This document shows, one piece after another, positions 1 to 6,217 of a stretch of 19,506 nucleotides of DNA (its first letter is position 1; each line of letters begins with the position of its first letter). Location of the stretch: positions 1 to 19,506 of the forward strand of contig CAYSWH010000035.1 of assembly GCA_964434775.1 (NCBI GenBank). Direction: 5' to 3'. This DNA comes from CAYSWH01 sp964434775. GTDB lineage: Bacteria > Patescibacteriota > JACMRA01. Below the pieces are notes generated by a model, which was not told the origin of the DNA, did not search any database, and saw only the letters and a program-made list of their open reading frames with translations. The translations under genes and the position numbers were made by a program.

Positions 1-390
1 GATATTGACTACCAGTAATGCTTTTGTGTTCGGGGTAATAGCGGCTTGGACGGCCTGTAGGGACATGTTCCAGGTTTCTTCTTCAATGTCAACAAAAACA
101 GGCGCGGCACCGGTATATAAAATGGCGTTTACCGATGCAATAAACGTAAATGCTGGCACAATCACCTCATCACCTTCCCCGATTCCCAGAGCCTCAAGCG
201 CCAAATGCAAAGCTGTTGTACCGCTGGAGCATGCCAGGGAAAACAACCGTCCTGTATATACAGAAAATTGGTTTTCAAATTCCCGAACGTGCTTCCCCAA
301 TGATGATATCCAATTGGTATCAATGCATTGCTTCAGGTAATTTATTTCATTGCCCGTTAGATTGCTGCTTGAAATGGGTATAAATTGCAT
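1..390 (-). CDS. DegT/DnrJ/EryC1/StrS-family sugar aminotransferase, N-terminal part (runs off left edge)
   Basis: An open frame of 130 codons starts at ATG 390-388 and continues past base 1, so only about the first third of a protein usually near 370 residues is present. The segment SSGTTALHLAL followed by DEVIVPAFTFIASVNAI is the characteristic N-terminal cofactor-phosphate and fold signature of PLP-dependent sugar aminotransferases, which make amino sugars such as perosamine or 4-amino-4,6-dideoxy sugars on nucleotide carriers in the cytoplasm. The Schiff-base lysine would lie outside the window, so activity cannot be judged. The start is 7 bases after the stop of the flippase-like gene, which supports co-transcription. 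Family membership is secure; the sugar made is unknown. Confidence 0.9.
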   Translation of the reverse strand, partial: MQFIPISSSNLTGNEINYLKQCIDTNWISSLGKHVREFENQFSVYTGRLFSLACSSGTTALHLALEALGIGEGDEVIVPAFTFIASVNAILYTGAAPVFVDIEEETWNMSLQAVQAAITPNTKALLVVNI

Positions 391-397
391 TTCTCAT

Positions 398-1300
398 TTA
401 ACATTTCTTAAATAATTTAAAATAAAAAAACACACCAGTCATAAAAATCCATAAAAGAGTTACAACCCTGTCAATGATTCCTGCCATAAAAGCATTGCTA
501 AATGATTGGGCAGTCAACTCAGCCAATCCACCAAGTATTGATTCTCTTATACCCAAATTTCCTGGTATAACAGTAATTAAGTTCAAAATAGGCATCAAGC
601 TAATGATGAGAATAGTTTCTATTAAAGAAATAGATAGATCTAATTGCTTGAATATAACAAAAAAACGAAAAGATAATAAGATTAAGACAAATACATTAAT
701 AAAAAATATCTTTAGAATAAATACAGGTGAGCTTTTTAGTATATCAATTCCTCCTCTTAATTGTAGTAACACCATTCCGATTTTATGATTCTTTAGAAAT
801 ACTGGTGTTGGGAATAGAATAATAATCTGAAAAAATATTAATAACAAAAACAAGCCTAATAAATAAAGGTTTATATACCCTTTTTGGATGAATATTATCA
901 GATTTAACAACACCCCTAACGTACTTGAACTCGCCATAAGAAAAATAATGTTCACTGAATAGACGGCGGCAAAATGAGAATAGGAAAAATTTTTATTGTA
1001 TTTCAAGTAAATACTATTGTAGATAGATCCAGCGCTAAGTGGCAAATAGTTTCCTAATGATCGAATTGAAACGAGGCCGAACCATTCAAAGAATTTTAAG
1101 TTTACATCAAATCTTTTTAAAAACATATAGAGCTTATAACCATTGCATATTTGGGCACTTAAGAACAATAATGAGATGTAAACTAATGCGCCATATGACA
1201 ATTCATATAATTTAGGATAATTTATCCAAATGTCCTTTGTTATATAACCAATAAGGACGATTACGAAAATGCTTAGCGCTACTTTTACTTTACTTCTCAT
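398..1300 (-). CDS. Flippase-like polytopic membrane protein (LPG-synthase-TM / UPF0104 family)
   Basis: The 300-residue protein is almost entirely hydrophobic, with about seven to eight predicted membrane helices. Family hallmarks are NYLPLSAGSIYNS in the first half and VIPGNLGIRESILGGLAEL at about residues 244-262, which matches the PGGxGxRE signature of the lysylphosphatidylglycerol-synthase transmembrane family. It lacks the C-terminal aminoacyl-transferase domain of true MprF and matches the stand-alone 'flippase-like' proteins common in polysaccharide loci. A role in lipid-linked substrate translocation is inferred from that association, not shown by the sequence. The start overlaps the end of the upstream sulfotransferase gene by 11 bases, so the two are probably translationally coupled. 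The coding sequence is extremely AT-rich: a hand count of bases 661-720 gives 9 G or C out of 60. Confidence 0.8.
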   Translation of the reverse strand: MRSKVKVALSIFVIVLIGYITKDIWINYPKLYELSYGALVYISLLFLSAQICNGYKLYMFLKRFDVNLKFFEWFGLVSIRSLGNYLPLSAGSIYNSIYLKYNKNFSYSHFAAVYSVNIIFLMASSSTLGVLLNLIIFIQKGYINLYLLGLFLLLIFFQIIILFPTPVFLKNHKIGMVLLQLRGGIDILKSSPVFILKIFFINVFVLILLSFRFFVIFKQLDLSISLIETILIISLMPILNLITVIPGNLGIRESILGGLAELTAQSFSNAFMAGIIDRVVTLLWIFMTGVFFYFKLFKKC

Positions 1301-2174
1301 TCGAGGTCACTTTAGCAACCTTTTCAAGCCAAAGCGGTTCTTTGCCATAATCCAATTCCTGCATCATGTCTCCACAAATATTGTGCATTTTTTTTACATA
1401 AAATTCATTCCATTCTGGCCAGTCAGGAAATTGATTGTACTCAACTTTATTGACACGATTTAATATAATATCGCCTATTTCATCTGTTTTATATGATGGA
1501 TTTATAAATTTTATGAGCATCATTAATCCTACTCTATTATTAAAAAACACATCCTCATATTTTAAAACCAAACTATCTGAATATATGGCTTGGTTTAGCA
1601 ATATTGTATTAACATTTTTCCAATAACCCAAAAGCTTCTCAAAGGATATCAGATTTTGCCCTTTTGTTGGATCATACCGATTAAGACCTAATTTTAAAAC
1701 TAAGTCTCGCTTATTAAATAGCTGCTCTTTGCGTAAATTTGAACGTACCCAAGTTCTTGGATCTCTAACTAAAATAACACTTTTGAATTTCTCGAAATAC
1801 TTTGCGAAAACTTCAATCATTCCAAACAATTGTGGATTAGCTTCTACATAGCGTATATTATCGGGTAATTTTCTTAAGAATCTCCGAGACCTAAGATACA
1901 TACTGAACGCGGTTTGCTGTGAAATTTTATTGTTCAAATAATTAGTATTAATATTTCGCGATCCTAAGGAATTATTAAGCTTACCAATTATAAATGTATT
2001 GATACCAACATCCTTTAGTCGCTTGAAATTAACTAAAGGAGTTCTTATATTAAATGTGTCTGGTTCATGAACTGAATAGCTATCGGTTATGCTTCCTAAG
2101 TATCTTCCCAGCCAATTGGTTCCGGTTCTACCTGTTGATGTAATAAGAATAAAATTCAATTTATTTATATCCAT
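1290..2174 (-). CDS. Sulfotransferase family protein
   Basis: This 294-residue protein carries an N-terminal P-loop-like 5'-phosphosulfate-binding motif, STGRTGTNWL, at about residues 13-22. It also has SVILVRDPRTWVRSNL at about 132-147, where Arg137 and Ser145 fit the 3'-phosphate-binding motif of PAPS-dependent sulfotransferases. There is no signal peptide, so it should act in the cytoplasm, probably on a glycan precursor; the acceptor is unknown. It lies downstream of an insertion-sequence remnant and shows no strong Shine-Dalgarno sequence at normal spacing; GGA lies 14-16 bases before the ATG. It overlaps the flippase-like gene by 11 bases, forming an AT-rich trio with that gene and the aminotransferase. 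It is only distantly similar to the sulfotransferase-like protein at 4824-5456. Confidence 0.8.
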   Translation of the reverse strand: MDINKLNFILITSTGRTGTNWLGRYLGSITDSYSVHEPDTFNIRTPLVNFKRLKDVGINTFIIGKLNNSLGSRNINTNYLNNKISQQTAFSMYLRSRRFLRKLPDNIRYVEANPQLFGMIEVFAKYFEKFKSVILVRDPRTWVRSNLRKEQLFNKRDLVLKLGLNRYDPTKGQNLISFEKLLGYWKNVNTILLNQAIYSDSLVLKYEDVFFNNRVGLMMLIKFINPSYKTDEIGDIILNRVNKVEYNQFPDWPEWNEFYVKKMHNICGDMMQELDYGKEPLWLEKVAKVTSNEK

Positions 2175-2227
2175 TATATATTGTCCATCCAGAAACTGGC
2201 ATTTTGGGTTACGATGGAGGTAGTTCT

Positions 2228-2409
2228 CTGCAGGCTCATCGCTTCGGCCTTCTCAATTGGTACGACTTCCCGATATTACCGGTCTTCTTGAGGGGACAAG
2301 CAACAAAATAAAAACGCTCCAACGAACAGCCTATGGCTTCAGGGACAAGGAGTTTTTCAATCTCAAGTTCAAGGCCCTGCACAAGACCAAGTACGCTTTA
2401 GTCGGATGA
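2228..2409 (+). pseudogene. ISL3-family transposase C-terminal remnant, frameshifted
   Basis: The plus strand encodes two adjacent pieces of the conserved C-terminus of ISL3-family transposases (DDE type). Frame one, from 2228, reads LQAHRFGLLNWYDFPI. The frame then shifts near 2275, as if one base had been lost, and continues TGLLEGTSNKIKTLQRTAYG. It closes with the typical ending KALHKTKYALVG before TGA at 2407-2409. The order and wording match the family's (N)WYDxPIxTGxLEGxNNKIK...YGFRDxEFF pattern. The N-terminal part, most of the catalytic domain and the inverted-repeat ends are not visible, so this is a decayed fragment lying opposite to the surrounding genes. Confidence 0.8.
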
Positions 2410-2421
2410 ACCATTTTTGGA

Positions 2422-2490
2422 ATGCACCCGTACCACATTGTTATCGTTCCAAGGTATCGAAAAAAGATGATGGAGCTGGATATCTCTTAA
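2422..2490 (+). pseudogene. Possible IS200/IS605-type transposase N-terminal scrap
   Basis: A 22-codon plus-strand reading from ATG 2422 to TAA 2490 contains YHIVIVPRYRKKMM, which resembles the YHVVFVPKYRRKV stretch near the start of TnpA (IS200/IS605) transposases. Nothing else of such a protein follows. It lies 12 bases after the ISL3 remnant, consistent with a graveyard of nested insertion sequences. The match is short and could be coincidental. Confidence 0.35.
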
Positions 2491-2529
2491 TCATTGAAAT
2501 ATATCCAGCGGGCCTTTCCTTGCGTAAAC

Positions 2530-2548
2530 GCCCCCACGGGGGGGGGGC
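2530..2548 (-). terminator. GC hairpin with ten-base homopolymer downstream of the GNAT gene
   Basis: The plus strand has GCCCCC, then AC, then ten Gs and a C. On the minus strand this can fold as a 6-base-pair GCCCCC/GGGGGC stem with a 7-base loop, 37 bases after the GNAT stop. The following bases (GTTTACG) give only a weak T tract, so intrinsic termination is possible but not convincing. The G run itself is prone to replication slippage and sequencing error. Confidence 0.3.
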
Positions 2549-2584
2549 TTCCTGATGCTACCCGCTATGTGGGTGAAGCCTAAC

Positions 2585-3088
2585 TCAGCGCTTTACCCGC
2601 ATAATTGCTCTCAACCTCACGATGAGCAACAAAACGGGGCGGGACAGGTGATATGCAGTATTGCGGTAGGCCATGAGGACATCCATCTTGCCTCGATAAA
2701 GGGTAACAAACCCCGCGTCGGCATAGAGCTTTCGAGCTTGGGTGTTTCCGCGGGCGACTTGCAGAAGGAGCAACGCCCAGGGTGGAAGTGTTGCCACCAC
2801 CGATCGGGTGAGTCGCTTGCCCAAACCCTGCCTTTGTTGATCCCGATGGATGACCAGAAAGAAGACCCTCACCCCCCACTGCCGTCTCCACCCCCCGAGC
2901 CCCACCCAGTGACCGCCGGAGTCCATAAGCACATGAAGAGCTTCTGCACGCAGCAACGCATCCTCACACAAGCCAAAAGTATAGCGTTCTTCCTGAAGCG
3001 ATAGCAAGAAACGGCGCAGGGCGTCCTGTTCTCGCACTACTTGGCGACGATCCAAAGGGATAATTCCAAACTCGCCGGTGTCTGTCAT
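2585..3088 (-). CDS. GNAT-family N-acetyltransferase
   Basis: The 167-residue product has the GNAT acetyl-CoA-binding motif A, DQQRQGLGKRL (about residues 83-93, the Q/RxxGxG/A pyrophosphate loop). This is preceded by the strand VRVFFLVIH and followed by the motif-B segment VARGNTQARKLYADAGFV (about 111-128). Length fits a single GNAT domain with a basic C-terminal extension. It would transfer an acetyl group from acetyl-CoA to an amine; the acceptor is unknown and may be an amino sugar, a protein or a small molecule. The gene is much more GC-rich than its neighbours and lies between insertion-sequence remnants, which points to separate acquisition. Its ATG overlaps the TGA of a start-less upstream ORF (ATGA), and there is no strong ribosome-binding site, so translation may once have been coupled to a lost upstream gene. 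Confidence 0.8.
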   Translation of the reverse strand: MTDTGEFGIIPLDRRQVVREQDALRRFLLSLQEERYTFGLCEDALLRAEALHVLMDSGGHWVGLGGWRRQWGVRVFFLVIHRDQQRQGLGKRLTRSVVATLPPWALLLLQVARGNTQARKLYADAGFVTLYRGKMDVLMAYRNTAYHLSRPVLLLIVRLRAIMRVKR

Positions 3089-3267
3089 GGATGGTTCCCG
3101 AACATAAGCTCCGCGGACAGTCTGTCTGATGCCAGCATCAATTGATGCAACATCTTACCATTGTGTTCCAACCGGATACACACGGAATAAGCAGGGTCAC
3201 CAAAACGGTAGCGATTAAAAAGAACAAGCCAATCAGAAACGTTTGAAGAAGCGATTGGCAAATCAGG
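3085..3267 (-). pseudogene. Start-less ORF coupled to GNAT; possible 3' remnant of an unknown gene
   Basis: A 60-codon minus-strand frame runs from a TAG at 3270-3268 to a TGA at 3087-3085 that shares bases with the GNAT start codon. It includes FNRYRFGDPAYSVCIRLE and later MLHQLMLASDRLSAELMFG, and it has no ATG in its first half; TTG at 3261 is the only early option. I do not recognise a family. The ATGA junction and codon composition suggest the tail of a real gene whose 5' part was lost, but chance is possible because the region also reads as a possible transposase tail on the plus strand. Confidence 0.3.
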
Positions 3268-3449
3268 CTAAGTACCTCGGTTTGCAGATTGTTCCGGCAT
3301 AAATTCAAGTTTTGTTACTTAGAAGAATATTTTTCTAACGGTTTTTGCTACAAACACAGTAAAATCCATGGTGTTCTTATGTATTGTCAATAAATCCATA
3401 AGTATAACCGGTGCATAATAATTAAAATAAACTGTTGATATCAATATAT
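3089..3449. other. Gene-poor, disrupted segment between GNAT and GT4 genes
   Basis: No full gene is visible. From right to left it holds the 44-codon ORF at 3319-3453, a possible plus-strand transposase tail at 3219-3302 and the start-less ORF at 3085-3267. The first two do not overlap, and the possible transposase end at 3302 abuts the end of the 44-codon ORF. That arrangement would be expected if an insertion cut a longer minus-strand gene. Composition switches here from AT-rich (above about 3300) to GC-rich (below about 3210). Confidence 0.5.
3219..3302 (+). pseudogene. Possible transposase C-terminal tail (unassigned family)
   Basis: Between a TAA at 3216-3218 and a TAA at 3300-3302 the plus strand reads 27 codons ending in KRLANQAKYLGLQIVPA. 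Basic, glutamine-rich ends finishing in LGLxLVPA-like sequence are common at the C-terminus of several DDE transposase families. The piece is short, has no upstream continuation in frame, and no family can be named. Confidence 0.2.
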
Positions 3450-3453
3450 TCAT
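3319..3453 (-). CDS. Small 44-codon ORF coupled to the GT4 gene; possible truncated glycosyltransferase start
   Basis: ATG 3453-3451 overlaps the TGA of the GT4 gene (ATGA), the same coupling used elsewhere in the locus. The product begins MNILISTVYFNYYAPVILMD, continues LLTIHKNTMDFTVFV, and stops at TAA 3321-3319. The opening resembles the first strand and helix of nucleotide-sugar glycosyltransferases, where MNIL...YAPxxxxxxxSIxxNxxxxxxFxV is a GT8-like layout, but 44 residues is far too short for such an enzyme. It could be the 5' stub of a gene cut by the insertion debris immediately downstream, or a small membrane peptide, since residues 3-23 are hydrophobic. The coupling makes real translation plausible; function is unknown. 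Confidence 0.45.
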   Translation of the reverse strand: MNILISTVYFNYYAPVILMDLLTIHKNTMDFTVFVAKTVRKIFF

Positions 3454-4694
3454 AATAGCTGCTTATACTGATTTACAATTTCCCTCCAAGTATACTGATT
3501 TTTAATATAATTCCTCGCAAGATTTCCCTTACAGATTTTATCCTTTTTAAGAGATACGGCAAGCAAAGCACTTAATTCTTCAACATTCTCAGACTCAAAA
3601 TAAAAAGCCCCTTTGCCGTCTTCAATAGCGCCGATGTTGCCACCAACATTGCTTATTATCGCAGGCGTACCACAGGCCATGGCCTCAAGTGCGGCGGTGG
3701 CCGAACCTTCTGTATCACCGCTGCTATCTACACAAGAAGGCAGCACATAAACATCCGCGGATTGCAGCAAGGGTACGATATGCTCCTCGGGCAAAAAGCC
3801 TGGCATAATGACCAAATTTTCCAAATTATATCTTGCGCGGTATTCCAATAATTCCCTTTCCTTGGGGCCTTTACCACCTAAAAGTAATTTCACCTTTTTC
3901 CGCTGCTCGCTTAATCCGTGAAATGCCTTTAAAAGGTGTATATGTCCTTTCCGCTCAACCATCCGGCCCGTGAAAAAGATGACTTTTTCATCAGGCATTA
4001 TGCCGTATTTTCTCAATAATTGTACGTTTTTGGGACCAGGTTTGTAATAATCGGTGTCTATTCCATCCGGGATGAGGTGAATATCATTTCGCCCACTAAT
4101 TTTTTTTACAGCTTCTACGGTAGCGCTACTAATACCGGCAACCGCATCTGCTTTTTCTACTGCTTTTTTGATATAAGGAACCAAAAACATCATTTTACCA
4201 TGTAAAACAGGGAACAATTCAGCGCCATACGCAGTCGTAATTAACTTACATGCCGTCAATTCTTTTATGATTGCACCTAAATAGCCCCCCGGTACAATCC
4301 AATGGGGGTTTATTATTTCTATCTTATATTTCTTTATCAAGAATAGCGCTTTTAGCAAAAACATTCCTGAAAGAAAGGGGACAAGCAATTTATTTCTAAA
4401 CTCTTTAATATTTTCCGGAATACCTTTGCCATAGGTAAGGGTTTCCAAACGCCAATGAAAGAAATAGTGAAAGCGATGTATATGTACACCATCCAAGCTT
4501 TCAAAATTCATTGTATTTTTGCTATGCGGGGTAACAACGTGTACTTGTGAACCAGACTTTACCCATGTTTTCGCCAAATCATGCACAAACTTTCCATGCA
4601 CTTTATTCCCAGCAAGCTCTTGCCTACCTCTAGGATAAACAGTGGCAATAATCAATATATTATCTATGCTTTTCAAGACATCCTTCCGCAGCAT
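3450..4694 (-). CDS. Glycosyltransferase family 4 (GT-B fold, group 1)
   Basis: The 414-residue protein has the two-domain GT-B layout. The N-terminal acceptor domain ends around the INPHWIVPGGYLGA segment (about 129-142). The C-terminal donor domain starts with VIFFTGRMVERKGH (about 238-251), where Arg244 and Lys249 are the usual donor-phosphate contacts. LLLGGKGPKERELLE and the EX7E motif EGSATAALE (Glu329 and Glu337), followed by AMACGTPAIISNVGG, complete the GT4 signature. Such retaining enzymes add a sugar from a nucleotide donor to a growing lipid-linked glycan at the cytoplasmic membrane face; donor and acceptor are unknown. A GAAGAAAAA stretch directly precedes the chosen ATG. The gene is 129 bases downstream of the sulfotransferase-like gene and may share its transcript. 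Confidence 0.93.
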   Translation of the reverse strand: MLRKDVLKSIDNILIIATVYPRGRQELAGNKVHGKFVHDLAKTWVKSGSQVHVVTPHSKNTMNFESLDGVHIHRFHYFFHWRLETLTYGKGIPENIKEFRNKLLVPFLSGMFLLKALFLIKKYKIEIINPHWIVPGGYLGAIIKELTACKLITTAYGAELFPVLHGKMMFLVPYIKKAVEKADAVAGISSATVEAVKKISGRNDIHLIPDGIDTDYYKPGPKNVQLLRKYGIMPDEKVIFFTGRMVERKGHIHLLKAFHGLSEQRKKVKLLLGGKGPKERELLEYRARYNLENLVIMPGFLPEEHIVPLLQSADVYVLPSCVDSSGDTEGSATAALEAMACGTPAIISNVGGNIGAIEDGKGAFYFESENVEELSALLAVSLKKDKICKGNLARNYIKNQYTWREIVNQYKQLL

Positions 4695-4823
4695 TTTTTC
4701 TTCAGGCTTATTTACCGATACTATTTTTTTAAGAGCAATCTTTTTATAATTAACATTTTCTTTGCGGCCATGGCTCCCAAGTTAATGACATAGGCTGCAC
4801 CGTTGATAGCGCAATGTGTCCTC

Positions 4824-5456
4824 TTAGTTCGCCCTAACGGACCATTCAGAGTCAGGTACGGCCATCTTAAAACCGAAAAAATCATTGATTAATCGGCTCA
4901 CTATATCGGTACCAAAAATATCGGCCATCTTCATTTTCCGGTAATTTGGATTTGCTCCATATCGTTTTTCTAAATACCCATTTTTCCATTTTCCAATGTG
5001 TGCATAGCGTTGAATGATGTCGTTCCGAATCAGGTTTTCCATTGGCAGAAGCCCTGGCTGCCAGAAAGGAACTATAATGTGGCCGATCCAGCTTTTCCAA
5101 CGGGATCGGGACAAACGATAAATGGACCGGCCGAAGGCCAGCGGTTCCCGAGTGATATGGACGATGGCGACATCGCTTGAGTAAACCCAACAATCCGGGA
5201 TCATCATCGACGAAAGCGGATCGGTCAAAACCAGATACCCGTCCGTCGGGCAATCCGAAAGCAACCACCGAAAACATTGCCTTCTAATCCGATCCGCCGT
5301 CTTCCAATCATAAGTCAGATTTCCGATTATGTTAATCAACCGGGACTTTGGCAATTGGTGGGCCACGAAAAATGAATCCGGGAGATATTGCCCTAAAATC
5401 TGACTCAGGCGCAACGTACCACATCGACCGGTGGAAACAAAAACCATTGATTTCAT
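4824..5456 (-). CDS. Sulfotransferase-like protein
   Basis: The 210-residue product begins with MVFVSTGRCGTLRLSQIL (about residues 4-21), a P-loop-like 5'-phosphosulfate-binding motif. It has VAIVHITREPLAFGRSIYRL at about 96-115, in which Arg103 and Ser111 have the spacing of the 3'-phosphate-binding site. It is shorter than classical sulfotransferases (250-300 residues) and the central region is not distinctive, so PAPS-dependent transfer is likely but not certain. No signal peptide is seen; action in the cytoplasm is expected. The ATG overlaps the stop of the deacetylase-like gene by 4 bases (ATGA), so the two proteins are probably made in linked amounts. Confidence 0.65.
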   Translation of the reverse strand: MKSMVFVSTGRCGTLRLSQILGQYLPDSFFVAHQLPKSRLINIIGNLTYDWKTADRIRRQCFRWLLSDCPTDGYLVLTDPLSSMMIPDCWVYSSDVAIVHITREPLAFGRSIYRLSRSRWKSWIGHIIVPFWQPGLLPMENLIRNDIIQRYAHIGKWKNGYLEKRYGANPNYRKMKMADIFGTDIVSRLINDFFGFKMAVPDSEWSVRAN

Positions 5457-6217
5457 AGTACCGCTTTGATCCGGTTTATGGCCCCATCAGCCAGCCATTG
5501 TATGCCGTAATCCACGACAGTAGTCGCCCATCTTTCAGGATGGACTTGAAATACCAGCCGGGGATGCGGCTGGTTGCTCAGATAGGCAATCAATACCTTT
5601 CCATTCGGAAAGTCAATAGCGCAATCCGATTTTACCCGATCCCGCCGGTTGGCGCGGTTAGTTGTCCAGTTTCGACCGGTGTCGCTCACATAAAGGATAT
5701 CCTGGTAATCGATATCCAGGTAGATTTCTCCGAGGATGTTGAGCCGTTCTTTCAAAAAGCGACGATGAATTCTATCCCGCCAGAGATCTCGATCATCAAC
5801 GGGACTCAGCGGTCGCCCATGCATGGAAACCGTCCTCACCGGCGCGATCCGTCTGAGCTTTTCAAGATTTCGATGGAAATCCGCCAAAGCCGCATCCATA
5901 TCTCCCTTAACGTCGGATAGCGATTCGTAATGATAGCCGATTTCATGACCCATTCGATGAATCCGTCGGATTATCTTCGGTTTGAGCGTATGTTGCTTAA
6001 CCCGGAAATAGTAGGTCGATCGAATGCCCAATGAGAGCTCCAAAGCCGCCATTGCCAGCGCATGGCCAGGCTTGCGATCCACATCATGACGAATCAGACA
6101 ATAGGCGGATGGAAGGACCGGCAGTTGAAAGAATTCATCGAACCGGAGAATCACCGGATAAGCGCGGCTGATCGCCAACAGGTATCGACGGTAGGCATGA
6201 AGCGTGAAATCTATCAT
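5453..6217 (-). CDS. Polysaccharide-deacetylase-like protein (NodB/CE4-type fold)
   Basis: In this 254-residue protein, CLIRHDVDRKPGHAL (about residues 40-54) corresponds to the metal-binding and catalytic aspartate motif. HEIGYHYESL (about 91-100) supplies His91 and His96 in place of the HxxxH motif, and SMHGRPLSP (about 131-139) and a later QVHPERW resemble the remaining active-site motifs. This variant pattern (RHDVD, GHEIGYHYE, MHGxPLS) belongs to a divergent branch of the polysaccharide deacetylase superfamily found in glycan loci. No signal peptide is apparent, unlike secreted chitin or peptidoglycan deacetylases, so a cytoplasmic precursor may be the substrate. It overlaps the GT2 gene upstream and the sulfotransferase-like gene downstream by 4 bases each. 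Deacetylation is the likely reaction; the substrate is unknown. Confidence 0.78.
   Translation of the reverse strand: MIDFTLHAYRRYLLAISRAYPVILRFDEFFQLPVLPSAYCLIRHDVDRKPGHALAMAALELSLGIRSTYYFRVKQHTLKPKIIRRIHRMGHEIGYHYESLSDVKGDMDAALADFHRNLEKLRRIAPVRTVSMHGRPLSPVDDRDLWRDRIHRRFLKERLNILGEIYLDIDYQDILYVSDTGRNWTTNRANRRDRVKSDCAIDFPNGKVLIAYLSNQPHPRLVFQVHPERWATTVVDYGIQWLADGAINRIKAVL

Larger units (their letters stand above)
2175..2584. other. Gene-poor segment with insertion-sequence debris
   Basis: No intact gene is visible between the sulfotransferase start and the GNAT stop codon. The segment contains the end of an ISL3-type transposase on the plus strand (2228-2409), a 22-codon IS200-like scrap (2422-2490) and a run of ten Gs (2538-2547). 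Bases 2175-2227 and 2491-2529 hold nothing recognisable. The two minus-strand blocks on either side are probably not joined by continuous coding, so a promoter for the AT-rich trio should lie here. I see no convincing -35/-10 pair at standard spacing. Confidence 0.6.

Noticed and set aside
2555..3004. 149-codon plus-strand ORF
   Set aside because: It is antisense to the GNAT gene, whose minus-strand product has clear acetyl-CoA-binding motifs; the plus-strand product is proline-rich at the G/C-rich end and shows no family features.
4695..4823. Short 13-16 codon minus-strand readings between the sulfotransferase-like and GT4 genes
   Set aside because: Too short, and nothing distinguishes them from chance.
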